The notes beneath the pieces are model-generated. The model saw only the letters and a program-made list of their open reading frames with translations, had not been told where the DNA came from and searched no databases. A stretch of 64,000 nt of DNA, taken from assembly GCF_010365105.1 (NCBI RefSeq), contig NZ_JAAFGZ010000017.1, positions 1 through 64,000 of the forward strand, read 5' to 3'. This stretch comes from Polaromonas sp. (GTDB lineage Bacteria; Pseudomonadota; Gammaproteobacteria; Burkholderiales; Burkholderiaceae_C). Both the position numbers and the translations under genes were made by a program. Positions 15,397-26,361 of the stretch are shown here, piece by piece. The stretch's first letter is position 1. Each line of letters starts with the position of its first letter.

Positions 15397-18063
15397 ATGA
15401 CCCAGTTCGCAAAAGAAACCCTGCCCATCAGCTTAGAGGAGGAAATGCGAAGAAGCTACCTCGACTATGCGATGAGCGTTATCGTGGGCCGGGCTCTGCC
15501 TGACGCTCGCGACGGACTCAAACCGGTACACCGTCGCGTGCTGTTCGCCATGCACGAATTGAACAACGACTGGAACCGGCCCTACAAGAAGTCGGCCCGT
15601 ATCGTGGGCGATGTCATTGGAAAGTACCATCCCCACGGTGACCAATCGGTCTATGACACCATCGTTCGCATGGCTCAGGACTTTTCACTGCGCCATTTGC
15701 TGGTGGATGGCCAGGGCAACTTCGGCTCGGTCGATGGCGACAGCGCTGCGGCAATGCGTTACACGGAAATACGGCTGTCCAAGATCGCACACGAGCTGCT
15801 AGCCGATCTGGACAAGGAAACGGTTGACTTTGGCCCCAACTACGACGGCAGCGAGCAGGAACCACTGGTTATGCCTACGCGCCTGCCCAACCTGCTGGTC
15901 AACGGCTCGGGCGGCATTGCCGTCGGCATGGCAACCAACATTCCGCCGCACAACCTGAATGAAGTGGTGGATGCCTGCCTGCACCTGCTGAAACATCCGG
16001 AAGCGTCCATTGATGAACTGATGGAAATCATTCCGGCGCCGGACTTTCCCACCGGCGGAATTATTTATGGCATCAATGGCGTGAAAGATGGCTATCGCAC
16101 CGGACGCGGCCGGGTGGTGATGCGAGCGAAGTGCCATTTTGAGGATATCGACAAGGGCCAGCGCCAGTCCATCATCGTCGATGAACTGCCTTATCAGGTG
16201 AATAAAAAGACGCTTCAGGAGCGCATGGCCGAACTGGTTCACGAGAAAAAGATTGAGGGTATCAGCCACATCCAGGACGAAAGCGACAAATCAGGGATGC
16301 GCCTGGTTATTGATCTCAAACGCGGCGAAGTGCCTGAAGTGGTACTGAACAATCTGTACAAGCAAACGCAGCTACAGGATACATTCGGCATCAACATGGT
16401 GGCGCTGATCAATGGCCAGCCCAAACTGTGTAACCTGAAAGACCTGATTCAGGTCTTCATCTCACACCGCCGTGAAGTCGTGACGCGCCGCACGGTTTTC
16501 ACGCTGCGCAAGGCGCGCGAGCGCGGTCACGTGCTGGAAGGCTTGGCCGTCGCATTGGCCAATATCGACGAATTCATTGCGATCATCCGCAATGCACCGA
16601 CACCGCCTGTGGCGAAGGCCGAGTTGATGACCCGGGCATGGGACAGCAGCCTGGTGCGCGAAATGCTTACCCGTGCGCGGACCGATGGCGGCATCGTCAA
16701 TGCAGACGATTACCGTCCCGACGGGCTTGAGAAATCATTTGGCATGGGCAGCGACGGACTCTACCGGCTGTCAGAAACCCAGACGCAGGAAATTCTGCAG
16801 ATGCGCCTTCAGCGCCTGACGGGCCTGGAGCAGGACAAGATCGTTGCTGAATACAAGGAGGTCATGGCCGAGATTGACGACCTGCTCGATATTCTGGCCA
16901 AGCCAGAGCGGGTTTCCACCATCATTGGTGAAGAGCTGGGCGCCATCAAGCTGGAATTCGGCCAGACCAAGCTGGGCGCGCGGCGCAGCCATATCGAGCA
17001 CAGTTCGTTTGACCTGAGTACAGAAGATCTGATCACCCCGACAGACATGGTGGTCACACTGTCGCACACGGGCTATATCAAGAGCCAGCCACTATCGGAA
17101 TACCGGGCGCAAAAGCGTGGTGGTCGCGGAAAACTGGCCACCGCAACCAAGGAGGACGATTGGGTTGACCAGTTGTTCATTGCCAATACCCATGATTACA
17201 TCCTCTGTTTTTCAGACCGTGGCCGGCTCTACTGGCTAAAGGTATGGGAAGTACCGGCGGGATCACGCGGCTCGCGTGGCCGGCCAATTGTCAACATGTT
17301 CCCGCTGCAGGAAGGTGAAAAAATCACTGTGGTCCTGGCCCTGACAGGCGAAAAGCGCAGCTTTCCGGCTGACCAGTATGTGTTCATGGCCACGTCCATG
17401 GGAACGGTCAAAAAAACCCCGCTGGACGACTTTAGCAATCCACGCAAGGGAGGCATCATTGCCGTGGCACTGGACGAAGGGGACTATCTGATCGGCGCGG
17501 CCCTGACTGATGGGAAACATGACGTGATGCTTTTCAGCGACGGCGGTAAAGCGGTTCGATTTGATGAAAACGATGTCCGCCCGATGGGTCGCAATGCGCG
17601 AGGTGTCAGGGGAATGAATCTGGAGGAGGGTCAGCGAGTCATCGCCATGCTGGTTGCAGAGGATGGCGAACAAAGTGTGCTCACGGCCACCCAGAAGGGT
17701 TTCGGCAAACGCACTTCCATTACAGAGTACACCCGTCACGGCCGGGGCACCAAGGGCATGATTGCCATCCAGCAAAGCGAACGCAACGGCAAGGTCGTCG
17801 CGGCAACACTGGTTCATGCCGACGATGAGATCATGCTGATCACTGACAGGGGTGTGCTGGTGCGCACGCGCGTCAGCGAGATTCGTGAAATGGGGCGCGC
17901 CACTCAGGGTGTTACGCTGATAGGCCTCGATGAAGGTTCGCAACTAAGCGGCCTCCAGCGCATTGTTGAAAACGATGCGGCACTGGAAGAAGCAGACGAA
18001 AGTCTTGATATGGACACTGAAAACGACGCAGGCAGCGATGCCGTCAACCCGGAACAAAATTGA
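15397..18063 (+). CDS. gyrA: DNA gyrase subunit A
   Basis: Cleavage and religation subunit of gyrase, which introduces negative supercoils. The 888 residues carry the breakage-reunion domain (active Tyr in [11 protein letters not shown]) and six C-terminal propeller blades; the GyrA box is QKRGGRGK. The N-terminus aligns residue for residue with E. coli GyrA: Tyr, Asp87 and the HPHGD motif are conserved, but position 83 is Gln (codon CAA), where a quinolone-sensitive enzyme usually has Ser or Thr. The C-terminal tail is acidic. The next gene starts within the stop codon (TGATG). Confidence 0.97.
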   Translation: MTQFAKETLPISLEEEMRRSYLDYAMSVIVGRALPDARDGLKPVHRRVLFAMHELNNDWNRPYKKSARIVGDVIGKYHPHGDQSVYDTIVRMAQDFSLRHLLVDGQGNFGSVDGDSAAAMRYTEIRLSKIAHELLADLDKETVDFGPNYDGSEQEPLVMPTRLPNLLVNGSGGIAVGMATNIPPHNLNEVVDACLHLLKHPEASIDELMEIIPAPDFPTGGIIYGINGVKDGYRTGRGRVVMRAKCHFEDIDKGQRQSIIVDELPYQVNKKTLQERMAELVHEKKIEGISHIQDESDKSGMRLVIDLKRGEVPEVVLNNLYKQTQLQDTFGINMVALINGQPKLCNLKDLIQVFISHRREVVTRRTVFTLRKARERGHVLEGLAVALANIDEFIAIIRNAPTPPVAKAELMTRAWDSSLVREMLTRARTDGGIVNADDYRPDGLEKSFGMGSDGLYRLSETQTQEILQMRLQRLTGLEQDKIVAEYKEVMAEIDDLLDILAKPERVSTIIGEELGAIKLEFGQTKLGARRSHIEHSSFDLSTEDLITPTDMVVTLSHTGYIKSQPLSEYRAQKRGGRGKLATATKEDDWVDQLFIANTHDYILCFSDRGRLYWLKVWEVPAGSRGSRGRPIVNMFPLQEGEKITVVLALTGEKRSFPADQYVFMATSMGTVKKTPLDDFSNPRKGGIIAVALDEGDYLIGAALTDGKHDVMLFSDGGKAVRFDENDVRPMGRNARGVRGMNLEEGQRVIAMLVAEDGEQSVLTATQKGFGKRTSITEYTRHGRGTKGMIAIQQSERNGKVVAATLVHADDEIMLITDRGVLVRTRVSEIREMGRATQGVTLIGLDEGSQLSGLQRIVENDAALEEADESLDMDTENDAGSDAVNPEQN

Positions 18064-18635
18064 TGAACAAACTGATCACCACGCTGGCATTTGCCAGCCT
18101 TGCCTTCACCACGGGCCTGCATGCCCAAACCACCGATGCCAAGACCGAATTGGCAGCCAAGGTCGTCAAGCTTCAGCAGGGGCCTGAACTAGATCGGCTA
18201 ATAGCCCAGTTGGCTGGGAGTACAACGCAGGAACTGATCGCCAGTTGGGGACCCCGGCTAGAAACGAATGTGGCCAAGGCCAACCAGCAAAAAGCTTCGG
18301 AAGCGCTGAACGCCGAACTCAAGAAGTATTCTGACGACACCAATCAGCTGATTGCAAAACAGGTCAGCAAAGTCAGCACCGATGTTCTGGTGCCCGCCTA
18401 TGCCGAGCGTTTTACGCTTGAGGAACTGCAGCAGATTGCCACGTTCTTCGAATCACCCGCCATCAAGAAATACCAGGCCAGTTCACCTGAACTTGGGAAT
18501 ATGTTTGTGCAGAAACTGATAGACGCTTCAAGGGCCGATGTGCTTGCCCGGGCCAAGCAGTTTGACGCAGCAGCGCTGAAAATTGTCGGTGGGCCTGCGG
18601 CGGCGCCCAAGGCCACCCCGCCTGCCAAGAAATGA
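18063..18635 (+). CDS. DUF2059 domain-containing exported protein
   Basis: A 190-residue protein of unknown function with a signal peptide ([19 protein letters not shown]) and a C-terminal DUF2059 region ([28 protein letters not shown]), then a Lys/Pro/Ala-rich tail. I start at the ATG at 18063, which shares one base with the gyrA stop. Its stop overlaps the serC start by 4 bp. Position between gyrA and serC is common in related bacteria and says little about function. Confidence 0.88.
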   Translation: MNKLITTLAFASLAFTTGLHAQTTDAKTELAAKVVKLQQGPELDRLIAQLAGSTTQELIASWGPRLETNVAKANQQKASEALNAELKKYSDDTNQLIAKQVSKVSTDVLVPAYAERFTLEELQQIATFFESPAIKKYQASSPELGNMFVQKLIDASRADVLARAKQFDAAALKIVGGPAAAPKATPPAKK

Positions 18636-19738
18636 CCCGGCCCTTCAACTTCTCGGCCGGTCCTGCCAATTTGCCAGAAGCTGTGTTGCAGCAGGCAGCG
18701 GCCGAAATGCTCGACTGGCATGGCAGCGGCATGAGCGTGATGGAAATGAGCCACCGGGGCAAGGAATTCATTTCGATTTACGAAAATGCTGAAGAGGACT
18801 TCCGGGAATTGATGGCCATTCCCAAAAATTTTAAAATCCTTTTCATGCAGGGCGGCGGACTGGCAGAAAATGCCATTGTCCCGCTGAATCTGTCGCGTAG
18901 TGGCTCAGCTGATTTTGTGGTGACCGGCAGCTGGAGCGACAAGTCGCAAAAGGAAGCGCGTAAATACTGCGATGTCCAGATTGCCGCCACGACTGAAGGC
19001 AGCGCCTTTACCAGCCTGCCGCCCCTGGACACCTGGCAGTTGCGCCGCGATGCCAGTTATGTGCATCTCTGCACCAACGAGACCATCCATGGGGTCGAGT
19101 TTCAGGAGTTGCCAGATCTGAGGGCACTGGGCAGCGACGCACCGTTGGTGATTGACTTTTCATCGCATGTGGCATCTCGGCCCGTTGACTGGTCCAGGGT
19201 TGGCCTGGCTTTTGGCGGTGCACAAAAGAACCTGGGACCTGCTGGCGTGACGCTGGTGGTGGTGCGCGAAGACTTGCTGGGCCATGCCCTTTCTGTCTGT
19301 CCGAGTGCCTTCAATTACAAGACGGTTGCAGACAATGACTCGATGTACAACACGCCGCCAACCTATGCCATCTATATTGCGGGACTGACCTTTCAGTGGC
19401 TCAAGCGGCAACAGGAAGGCGAAGCAACCGGCATCGAAGCCATTGAAAAGCACAATGTGGCCAAGGCGCAACTGCTGTATGACGCCATCGACCGTTCTCA
19501 GCTGTATCTCAACAAGGTCAGCAAGGACTGCCGCTCCCGGATGAACGTGCCGTTCTTTTTGCGCGACGAATCACGCAACGACGCCTTTCTGGCTGGCGCA
19601 AAAGCACGCGGCCTGTTGCAACTGAAGGGCCATAAATCTGTGGGTGGCATGCGCGCCAGTATCTACAACGCCATGCCATTGGCCGGTGTCCAGGCACTGG
19701 TGAGCTATCTGCAAGAATTCGAACAAAAACACGCCTGA
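18632..19738 (+). CDS. serC: Phosphoserine aminotransferase
   Basis: PLP enzyme of serine and pyridoxal synthesis (3-phosphohydroxypyruvate + glutamate to phosphoserine). It opens with [17 protein letters not shown], has [21 protein letters not shown] with the PLP Lys, and ends with the [21 protein letters not shown] signature. Length 368 is normal. It overlaps the DUF2059 gene and is followed by pheA at 1 bp, so serC-pheA-tyrA-aroA form one operon. Confidence 0.96.
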   Translation: MTRPFNFSAGPANLPEAVLQQAAAEMLDWHGSGMSVMEMSHRGKEFISIYENAEEDFRELMAIPKNFKILFMQGGGLAENAIVPLNLSRSGSADFVVTGSWSDKSQKEARKYCDVQIAATTEGSAFTSLPPLDTWQLRRDASYVHLCTNETIHGVEFQELPDLRALGSDAPLVIDFSSHVASRPVDWSRVGLAFGGAQKNLGPAGVTLVVVREDLLGHALSVCPSAFNYKTVADNDSMYNTPPTYAIYIAGLTFQWLKRQQEGEATGIEAIEKHNVAKAQLLYDAIDRSQLYLNKVSKDCRSRMNVPFFLRDESRNDAFLAGAKARGLLQLKGHKSVGGMRASIYNAMPLAGVQALVSYLQEFEQKHA

Positions 19739-19739
19739 C

Positions 19740-20822
19740 ATGACTGCCAACCTTGCTGATTTGCGCGTCCGGATTGACGCACTCGACAAACAATTGCTGA
19801 CCCTTCTGAACCAACGCGCACTGGTTGCGGAACAGGTCGGAGAAGTCAAAAAGCGCGAAGGGACCCCTTTTTTCAGGCCTGACCGGGTTGCGCAGGTCAT
19901 AGAAAAGATCCAGCAGACCAACCAGGGTCCGCTTAAAAATGAACATGTTGCCGCAGTTTGGCGGGAAATCATGTCGGCCTGTCTGGCGCTTGAGTCACCG
20001 GTGCGGGTGGCCTACTTGGGCCCTGCCGGAACCTTCAGCGAAGAAGCCGCCGTGCAGTTTTTCGGGTCCAGCATTGAACACGTTCCCTGCACAAGTTTTG
20101 ATGAGGTGTTTCGGGCTGCCACGGCAGGTACGGCCGAATATGGCGTGGTGCCGGTTGAGAATTCGACCGAGGGCGTCGTGTCGCGCTCGCTCGACCTGCT
20201 GCTCAATTCGCCGCTGCACATCGTGGGAGAAGTCAGTTTGATGGTGCGGCACAACCTGCTGCGGCTTTCAGACTCCCTGGAAGGTATCGAAGTTGTCTTT
20301 GCGCACCCGCAAGCGCTGGCCCAATGCCAGGGATGGCTGACCACCCATTTGCCCCATGCCGAGCGCCGTGCCGCTTCCAGCAACGCGGAAGGCGCACGTC
20401 TGGCCACCACCCATCCTGCCTGGGCCGGCATTGCCGGCGCCCGCGCCGCCACGCAGTTTTCACTGCACACGCCAGCGCATGCCATCCAGGACGACGCCTT
20501 CAACCGCACCCGCTTTGCGGTGGTTTGTTTGCCGCAGACGCTTCCGACCCCACCCCCATCGAGCAAGGACTGCACCAGCCTGGTTGTTTCAGTGCCCAAC
20601 CGGCCGGGCGCAGTGCATGACATCCTGGCGCCTTTGAAAACCCATGGCGTTTCCATGACGCGATTTGAATCGCGACCCGCCCGCTCGGGTCAGTGGGAAT
20701 ACTATTTTTATATCGATCTGCAGGGTCATCGTTCCCAGGACCACGTGAAAGCTGCACTGGCAGACCTGCAGCAGCTTTGCGCGTTTTACAAGGTCCTGGG
20801 CACCTACCCCGTCAGCGACTGA
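19740..20822 (+). CDS. pheA: Chorismate mutase / prephenate dehydratase (P-protein)
   Basis: Bifunctional enzyme making phenylpyruvate from chorismate. Residues ~1-90 are an AroQ chorismate mutase (LRVRIDALDKQLLTLLNQRA), ~95-275 the prephenate dehydratase (VAYLGPAGTFSEEAA, VPVENSTEGVV) and ~280-355 an ACT domain with the Phe-binding ESRP motif (TRFESRPAR). Length 360 is typical, and feedback inhibition by phenylalanine can be expected. The stop is 61 bp before tyrA. Confidence 0.95.
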   Translation: MTANLADLRVRIDALDKQLLTLLNQRALVAEQVGEVKKREGTPFFRPDRVAQVIEKIQQTNQGPLKNEHVAAVWREIMSACLALESPVRVAYLGPAGTFSEEAAVQFFGSSIEHVPCTSFDEVFRAATAGTAEYGVVPVENSTEGVVSRSLDLLLNSPLHIVGEVSLMVRHNLLRLSDSLEGIEVVFAHPQALAQCQGWLTTHLPHAERRAASSNAEGARLATTHPAWAGIAGARAATQFSLHTPAHAIQDDAFNRTRFAVVCLPQTLPTPPPSSKDCTSLVVSVPNRPGAVHDILAPLKTHGVSMTRFESRPARSGQWEYYFYIDLQGHRSQDHVKAALADLQQLCAFYKVLGTYPVSD

Positions 20823-20883
20823 TGCGGTATTCACCGCGGGACAGACCCGAGCCAGTCCATCACCACAATTTCAGGAATGCAGC

Positions 20884-21762
20884 ATGTTCGAACAATTAGG
20901 CCTCATCGGCTGCGGCCTGATGGGCAGTTCTTTCGCGCTGGCGCTCAAGCGTGCCGGACTGGTGAGGCGAGTTGTTGGCTACAGCAAATCGCCATCCACC
21001 ACCGAGCGGGCTCGTCAGATGGGGGTAATCGACGTGGAAGCCTCATCGGCGCTTCTGGCAGTTTCCGGTGCAGACATCGTTTTATTGGCCATTCCCGTAT
21101 CAGCCACAGAAGCCACTTTCAAGGCCATCAGGCACCTTATCGGACCCACAACGCTGGTGATGGATGTCGGCTCCACCAAGCGCGACGTCGTGGACGCAGC
21201 ACGCCGGGTGCTGCGTGAGCACGTCGGCTCATTTGTGCCCTGCCATCCGATCACTGGTAAGGAAGTCTCCGGGGTCGAACATGCGGACGTAAACCTCTAC
21301 GCCGGCAAGCAGGTTATCCTTACGCCAACCGAACATACCCTGAGCGCACAGTTGCAAAAGGCAACGGAGGTCTGGACAGCCTTGGGCTGCCAGGTGTTGC
21401 GCATGTCACCCCAGGCACACGATGCCGCTTATGCAGCGGTCAGCCACCTGCCTCATCTGATCGCTTTTGCCATGATCAATGGCATCACGTCCCAGGCGCA
21501 GGGTTCTGACTACATGGCACTGGCCGGACCGGGTTTTCGTGATTTCACCCGCATCGCCGCCAGTGCCCCGGAGGTCTGGCGAGATATCCTGATGGCTAAC
21601 CGCGAAGAGCTGCTCGCACAGTCCAGGATTTTTCAGCAGTCCCTGCAATCGCTTGAACAGCTGATTTCAAGCGGTAATGGAAAAGCACTGGAATCACAAA
21701 TCGGCCAAGCCAGTGAAACACGCGCCAGGTGGCGTATCTCCTCGCAAAACGCACCCAAGTAA
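20884..21762 (+). CDS. tyrA: Prephenate dehydrogenase
   Basis: Oxidative decarboxylation of prephenate (or arogenate) in tyrosine synthesis. The N-terminal nucleotide fold shows [15 protein letters not shown], followed by [27 protein letters not shown] and the helical C-terminal domain with [13 protein letters not shown]. There is no chorismate mutase or ACT domain, so the 292-residue single-domain form is typical of Burkholderiales. It lies in the serC-pheA-tyrA-aroA run. Confidence 0.93.
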   Translation: MFEQLGLIGCGLMGSSFALALKRAGLVRRVVGYSKSPSTTERARQMGVIDVEASSALLAVSGADIVLLAIPVSATEATFKAIRHLIGPTTLVMDVGSTKRDVVDAARRVLREHVGSFVPCHPITGKEVSGVEHADVNLYAGKQVILTPTEHTLSAQLQKATEVWTALGCQVLRMSPQAHDAAYAAVSHLPHLIAFAMINGITSQAQGSDYMALAGPGFRDFTRIAASAPEVWRDILMANREELLAQSRIFQQSLQSLEQLISSGNGKALESQIGQASETRARWRISSQNAPK

Positions 21763-21773
21763 AGCACCGTTTC

Positions 21774-23777
21774 ATGTACGACACCGAGTTTCTCGACCTT
21801 CCGCCGCTGGCTAGTGCCGCAGGCGAGGTCCGCCTGCCAGGCTCCAAAAGCATTTCCAACCGCGTCTTGCTGCTGGCCGCGTTGAGTCGTGGCCAGACCA
21901 CGGTTCATGATTTACTCGCTTCTGACGATACCGCTGTCATGCTCACGGCGCTCAGGCAGCTCGGCTGCACAGTGATGCAAAACGGCGACACCGCCGTAAT
22001 CGGCGGACTGGGCGGCCAGCTCATCGAACGCAAAGCCACACTGTTCATGGGCAATGCAGGCACCGCCATGCGGCCCCTGACCGCTGCACTGGCACTGCTG
22101 GGGGGCGAGTTTGAACTGTCGGGTGTGCCGCGCATGCACGAACGGCCCATTGGCGATCTGGTTGATGCCCTCAGGCAACTGGGATGCGTCATCGACTACC
22201 TGGGGGACGAGGGCTTTCCCCCCTTGCGGCTGCGTCCCGGCGTTTTGAAGCTTGACCATGCGATTCGTGTCCGGGGCGACGTTTCCAGCCAGTTTCTCAC
22301 TGCGCTTTTGATGGCGCTGCCGTTGGTGGCCAGGAAAGCCATCTGCATCGAAGTCATCGGAGAATTGATTTCACGACCTTACATCGAGATCACGCTCAAT
22401 CTGCTCAATCGTTTCGGCATTCAGGTCGAGCGCGAAGGCTGGCAGCGTTTCACGATTCCGGCCGGCAGTGTCTACCAGTCACCCGGTGAGATTCATGTTG
22501 AAGCCGATGCCTCTTCTGCTAGTTATTTCATAGCGCTTGGCGCAATAGCAACCAGCGCAAATGGCCAAAATGGCTTAAAAATCCTGGGGGTAGGCGCAGA
22601 TTCGATTCAGGGCGATATCAAGTTTGTCGAAGCGGCCTGCCTGATGGGTGCCCGCATCGACAGTACGGCCAATTCGCTGCACGTGTCGCGCGGTGCATGG
22701 CCACTCAAGTCAGTGGACATGGACTGCAACCACATGCCGGATGCCGCCATGACGCTTGCCGTGATGGCGCTGTATGCCGAAGGAACTACTGTTCTGCGCA
22801 ACATCGCCAGCTGGCGCGTCAAGGAAACCGACCGCATCGCGGCCATGGCCTGCGAGTTGCGAAAGCTTGGTGCCATCGTGGAAGAAGGTGATGATTATTT
22901 GAAAATCTCTCCACCCAAACAGATTGGCGACTGGAACCCGGCGTCCATTCACACCTATGACGATCACCGCATCGCCATGTGTTTTTCGCTGGCAGCCTTC
23001 AACCCGGCCAAACTGCCGGTCCGGATTCTGGACCCCAAGTGCGTTGCCAAGACTTTTCCAGACTATTTTGAAACGCTTTTCTCGGTCACTGAAGCCCAAG
23101 ACGCCCAGATACCCGTGATTTGCGTGGACGGCCCCACGGCCTCCGGAAAAGGAACGCTGGCAGCACTGACAGCGCATCATCTGGGTTATCACTACCTGGA
23201 CTCTGGCGCCCTGTATCGCCTGAGCGCTTTCGCAGCCCTGCGTGCCGGCCTGTCACTCGATGACGGCGACGCAGTTGCGCAGATCGCCCGCAGCTTGCCG
23301 GTGCGGTTCAAGGGCGACCGCATTTTTCTGACTAACGGCGATTCCGAGGAAGATGTTTCAGAGGCTATTCGCACGGAAGTTGCCGGCATGGCAGCTTCAC
23401 AGGTTTCGGCGCATCCTCAGGTCCGAAGTGCCTTGCTGGACTTGCAGCGCAGTTTCCGGCAACTGCCTGGTTTGGTGGCTGACGGCAGAGACATGGGCAC
23501 GGTCGTGTTTCCCGACGCGCCGCTCAAGATTTACCTGACCGCCAGCGCCTTGCATCGCGCCGAACGACGGCACAAGCAATTGATTTCAAAAGGAATTGCG
23601 ATTACAATCGCCGCCATTCAGCAGGATTTGGAAGCGCGTGACCAACGGGACATGTCCCGCAAAGCCGCACCGTTAAAACCTGCTGAAAATGCCTGGCTAC
23701 TGGACAATTCAGATCTCTCGATTGAAGAATCTCTCGATCTGGTAATGGACTGGTGGCAAGGCACCCGGCCCTTCTGA
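21774..23777 (+). CDS. aroA-cmk: Fused EPSP synthase / cytidylate kinase (AroA-Cmk)
   Basis: One 667-residue protein carries two enzymes. Residues ~1-440 are 3-phosphoshikimate 1-carboxyvinyltransferase ([56 protein letters not shown]), and residues ~442-667 are CMP kinase (P loop [29 protein letters not shown]). Chorismate synthesis and pyrimidine nucleotide supply are thus coupled in one chain; the same fusion is known in some Burkholderiales. No stop or frameshift lies between the parts. I start at 21774 ([12 protein letters not shown]), as the upstream codons overlap tyrA. The EPSP domain holds an extra stretch near residue 250 from a degenerate repeat B. Confidence 0.94.
   Translation: MYDTEFLDLPPLASAAGEVRLPGSKSISNRVLLLAALSRGQTTVHDLLASDDTAVMLTALRQLGCTVMQNGDTAVIGGLGGQLIERKATLFMGNAGTAMRPLTAALALLGGEFELSGVPRMHERPIGDLVDALRQLGCVIDYLGDEGFPPLRLRPGVLKLDHAIRVRGDVSSQFLTALLMALPLVARKAICIEVIGELISRPYIEITLNLLNRFGIQVEREGWQRFTIPAGSVYQSPGEIHVEADASSASYFIALGAIATSANGQNGLKILGVGADSIQGDIKFVEAACLMGARIDSTANSLHVSRGAWPLKSVDMDCNHMPDAAMTLAVMALYAEGTTVLRNIASWRVKETDRIAAMACELRKLGAIVEEGDDYLKISPPKQIGDWNPASIHTYDDHRIAMCFSLAAFNPAKLPVRILDPKCVAKTFPDYFETLFSVTEAQDAQIPVICVDGPTASGKGTLAALTAHHLGYHYLDSGALYRLSAFAALRAGLSLDDGDAVAQIARSLPVRFKGDRIFLTNGDSEEDVSEAIRTEVAGMAASQVSAHPQVRSALLDLQRSFRQLPGLVADGRDMGTVVFPDAPLKIYLTASALHRAERRHKQLISKGIAITIAAIQQDLEARDQRDMSRKAAPLKPAENAWLLDNSDLSIEESLDLVMDWWQGTRPF
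22510..22572 (+). repeat. Interspersed repeat B, degenerate copy inside aroA
   Basis: GCTAGTTATTTCATAGCGCTTGGCGCAAT resembles the GCTATT-TTTT-ATAGCTGCTTGCGC core, followed by an AGCGCAAATGG stretch. It is in frame in AroA after SSASYF and corresponds to a loop ([16 protein letters not shown]) that is longer than in typical AroA. The match is partial. Confidence 0.45.
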
Positions 23778-23943
23778 CCCTCAATGCGCACCCTTAACGG
23801 GCCACAGGGTTGGCAGGGATACTTTAAGTAACCCGCGGTCCAACCTGTCGTTAGACCGCCAAACCTCACCAAACCGCCGCAAGCAGTCCTAAAAACAACA
23901 GCAATTTCGCTGTTGGAAACCTGTTGTGTGGATTAGGAAATTC

Positions 23944-25632
23944 ATGTCTGAATCATTTGCCGACCTGTTTAACGAATCACTCGAACGCTCTGAAATGCGC
24001 TCCGGTGAAGTCATCACCGCTGAAGTAGTGCGCATCGATCACAACCACGTGGTTGTGAACGCCGGCCTCAAGTCCGAGGCTTACATTCCCCTCGAAGAAT
24101 TCAAGAACGACCAGGGCGAAGTTGAAGTCCAGGTCGGTGACTTTGTCTCCGTCGCCATCGACTCCGTCGAAAACGGCTACGGCGACACCCTGCTGTCCCG
24201 CGACAAGGCCAAGCGCCTGGCTTCGTGGATGAGCCTGGAAAAAGCCCTGGAATCCGGCGAATTCGTCACCGGTCAGACCAGCGGCAAGGTCAAGGGCGGC
24301 CTGACCGTTCTGGTCAACGGCATCCGCGCTTTCCTGCCCGGCTCGCTGATCGACACCCGCCCCATCAAGGACTTGTCTCCGTACGAGAACAAGACCATGG
24401 AATTCAAGGTCATCAAGCTCGATCGCAAGCGCAACAACGTCGTGCTGTCACGCCGCGCTGTGGTCGAAGCCAGCATGGGCGAAGAGCGCGCCAAGCTGAT
24501 GGAAACCCTGAAAGAAGGCTCTGCCGTCAAGGGCATTGTCAAGAATATCACCGAATACGGTGCGTTCGTTGACCTGGGCGGTATTGACGGCCTGCTGCAC
24601 ATCACCGACATGGCATGGCGCCGTGTGCGTCACCCAAGCGAAGTGGTGACGGCTGGACAAGAAATCGTGGCCAAGATCCTGAAGTTCGACACCGAAAAGA
24701 ACCGTGTCTCGCTGGGTCTGAAGCAAATGGGCGACGACCCATGGATGGGCGTGAATCGCCGCTACCCGCAAAGCACCCGTTTGTTCGGCAAGATCACCAA
24801 CATTGCCGACTACGGCGCGTTTGTGGAACTCGAGCCAGGCATCGAAGGCTTGGTGCACGTGTCCGAAATGGACTGGACGAACAAGAACGTCGCTCCAAGC
24901 AAGCTCGTGGCCTTGGGCGACGAAGTCGAAGTCATGGTTCTGGAAATCGACGAAGACAAGCGCCGCATCAGCCTGGGCATGAAACAGTGCAAGGCCAATC
25001 CATGGCAGGAATTTGCTGTGGAAACCAAGCGCGGCGACCGCGTCAAGGGACCGATCAAGTCGATCACCGACTTCGGCGTCTTTGTGGGCCTGGCTGCCGG
25101 TATCGACGGCCTGGTGCATTTGTCTGACCTCTCGTGGAACGAGCCCGGCGAAGCCGCTGTTCGCAACTACAAAAAAGGCCAGGAAGTCGAAGCCATCGTG
25201 CTGGCTGTCGATGTGGACCGCGAGCGTATCTCCCTGGGCATCAAGCAGCTTGATTCCGACCCGTTCACCACGTTCGTGTCGATCAACGACAAGGGCGCGA
25301 TTGTGACCGGCAAGGTCAAGACCGTGGATGCCAAGGGCGCCGAGATTGATCTGGGTGAAGACATCATTGGCTACCTGCGTGCCAGCGAAATCAGCCGTGA
25401 CCGCGTTGAAGACGCGCGCAATGTGCTGAAAGAAGGCGACGAAGTGTCCGCAGTCGTGGTGAACGTGGATCGCAAGACCCGCAACATCCAGTTGTCGGTC
25501 AAAGCCAAGGACAACGCCGACCAGCAAGAAGCCATGGCGTCCCTGAGCCAGCAGTCGTCGCGTGAAAGCGCCGGCCTGACCAGCCTGGGCGCCCTGCTGC
25601 GCGCCAAGCTGGACAGCAGCGAATCCAAGTAA
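23944..25632 (+). CDS. rpsA: 30S ribosomal protein S1
   Basis: RNA-binding protein that brings mRNA to the 30S subunit. The 562 residues contain six S1 motifs of the form [41 protein letters not shown] and [21 protein letters not shown]. The start at 23944 ([14 protein letters not shown]) is the conserved S1 opening and has AGGA 8 nt upstream. The cmk-rpsA-ihfB order is conserved across proteobacteria. The 166-bp leader may host an autoregulatory element, but I cannot show one. Confidence 0.97.
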   Translation: MSESFADLFNESLERSEMRSGEVITAEVVRIDHNHVVVNAGLKSEAYIPLEEFKNDQGEVEVQVGDFVSVAIDSVENGYGDTLLSRDKAKRLASWMSLEKALESGEFVTGQTSGKVKGGLTVLVNGIRAFLPGSLIDTRPIKDLSPYENKTMEFKVIKLDRKRNNVVLSRRAVVEASMGEERAKLMETLKEGSAVKGIVKNITEYGAFVDLGGIDGLLHITDMAWRRVRHPSEVVTAGQEIVAKILKFDTEKNRVSLGLKQMGDDPWMGVNRRYPQSTRLFGKITNIADYGAFVELEPGIEGLVHVSEMDWTNKNVAPSKLVALGDEVEVMVLEIDEDKRRISLGMKQCKANPWQEFAVETKRGDRVKGPIKSITDFGVFVGLAAGIDGLVHLSDLSWNEPGEAAVRNYKKGQEVEAIVLAVDVDRERISLGIKQLDSDPFTTFVSINDKGAIVTGKVKTVDAKGAEIDLGEDIIGYLRASEISRDRVEDARNVLKEGDEVSAVVVNVDRKTRNIQLSVKAKDNADQQEAMASLSQQSSRESAGLTSLGALLRAKLDSSESK

Positions 25633-25700
25633 TCTTGCGGGACAGTCCACATGACGCGGCTTGCCGCCCATGTGCTCTGTCCCCAACCAGATAATTCCGG

Positions 25701-26015
25701 ATGACCCGAAGCGATTTAGTCGAAGAACTGGCAGCCCGATTCAGCCAGTTGACGCACCGTGATGCCGAACTGGCGGTCAAGACACTTCTTGACGCAATGG
25801 CTGACACCCTGGTGCGCGGCAACCGGATTGAAATTCGGGGTTTTGGCAGTTTTTCCATCAATCGGCGCCCTCCCCGCATGGGTCGCAATCCCCGTTCCGG
25901 CGAGAGTGTGGCCATCCCTGAAAAACGGGTGCCGCATTTCAAACCGGGCAAGGCCTTGCGCGAAGCGGTCGATGCACGAACGGAAGAATTGCTTAAGGTT
26001 CCGCTGTCGAGTTGA
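25701..26015 (+). CDS. ihfB: Integration host factor subunit beta
   Basis: DNA-bending protein, HU/IHF family, that works as an IhfA-IhfB dimer. The 104 residues include the start [17 protein letters not shown] and the DNA-contact arm [24 protein letters not shown] with the intercalating proline. It supports NtrC-type sigma-54 promoters and site-specific integration. It sits 68 bp after rpsA, as usual. Confidence 0.96.
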   Translation: MTRSDLVEELAARFSQLTHRDAELAVKTLLDAMADTLVRGNRIEIRGFGSFSINRRPPRMGRNPRSGESVAIPEKRVPHFKPGKALREAVDARTEELLKVPLSS

Positions 26016-26076
26016 CTCGTACGGCTTTCTCGCTCGGTGGCTGGCTACAATTGCCAGACCACTCCGGGGATTGCCT

Positions 26077-26361
26077 GTGAAATACCTGATGTGGCTGCTC
26101 AAGGCAGCCATTTTTTTTACGCTTTTTGCTTTTGCGCTGAACAACCAGCAAACGGTTGCAGTGCATTTCTTTTTTGGCACCTTGTGGCAAGCGCCCTTGG
26201 TGCTGGTGGTGCTGGTCACCTTTGCCTGCGGTCTTTCAATGGGTATTCTTGTCATGATGCCGCGCTGGTGGAAAAAACGCAAAGCTGCTTTAGCCGCTGA
26301 ATCGACTGCGGTGCCCACTGAAGCCGAGAACAACCCTGTCCCGCTTCAACATGGAATTTGA
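26077..26361 (+). CDS. lapA: Lipopolysaccharide assembly protein A (LapA), DUF1049
   Basis: Small 94-residue inner-membrane partner of LapB in controlling LpxC and thus LPS synthesis. The GTG start at 26077 (VKYLMWLLKAAIFF) is chosen because GGGGA lies 8 nt upstream and the first membrane helix follows directly. Two membrane segments (AAIFFTLFAFAL and APLVLVVLVTFACGLSMGI) and a basic cytoplasmic tail (WWKKRKAA) fit LapA. It overlaps lapB by 11 bp. Confidence 0.85.
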   Translation: MKYLMWLLKAAIFFTLFAFALNNQQTVAVHFFFGTLWQAPLVLVVLVTFACGLSMGILVMMPRWWKKRKAALAAESTAVPTEAENNPVPLQHGI

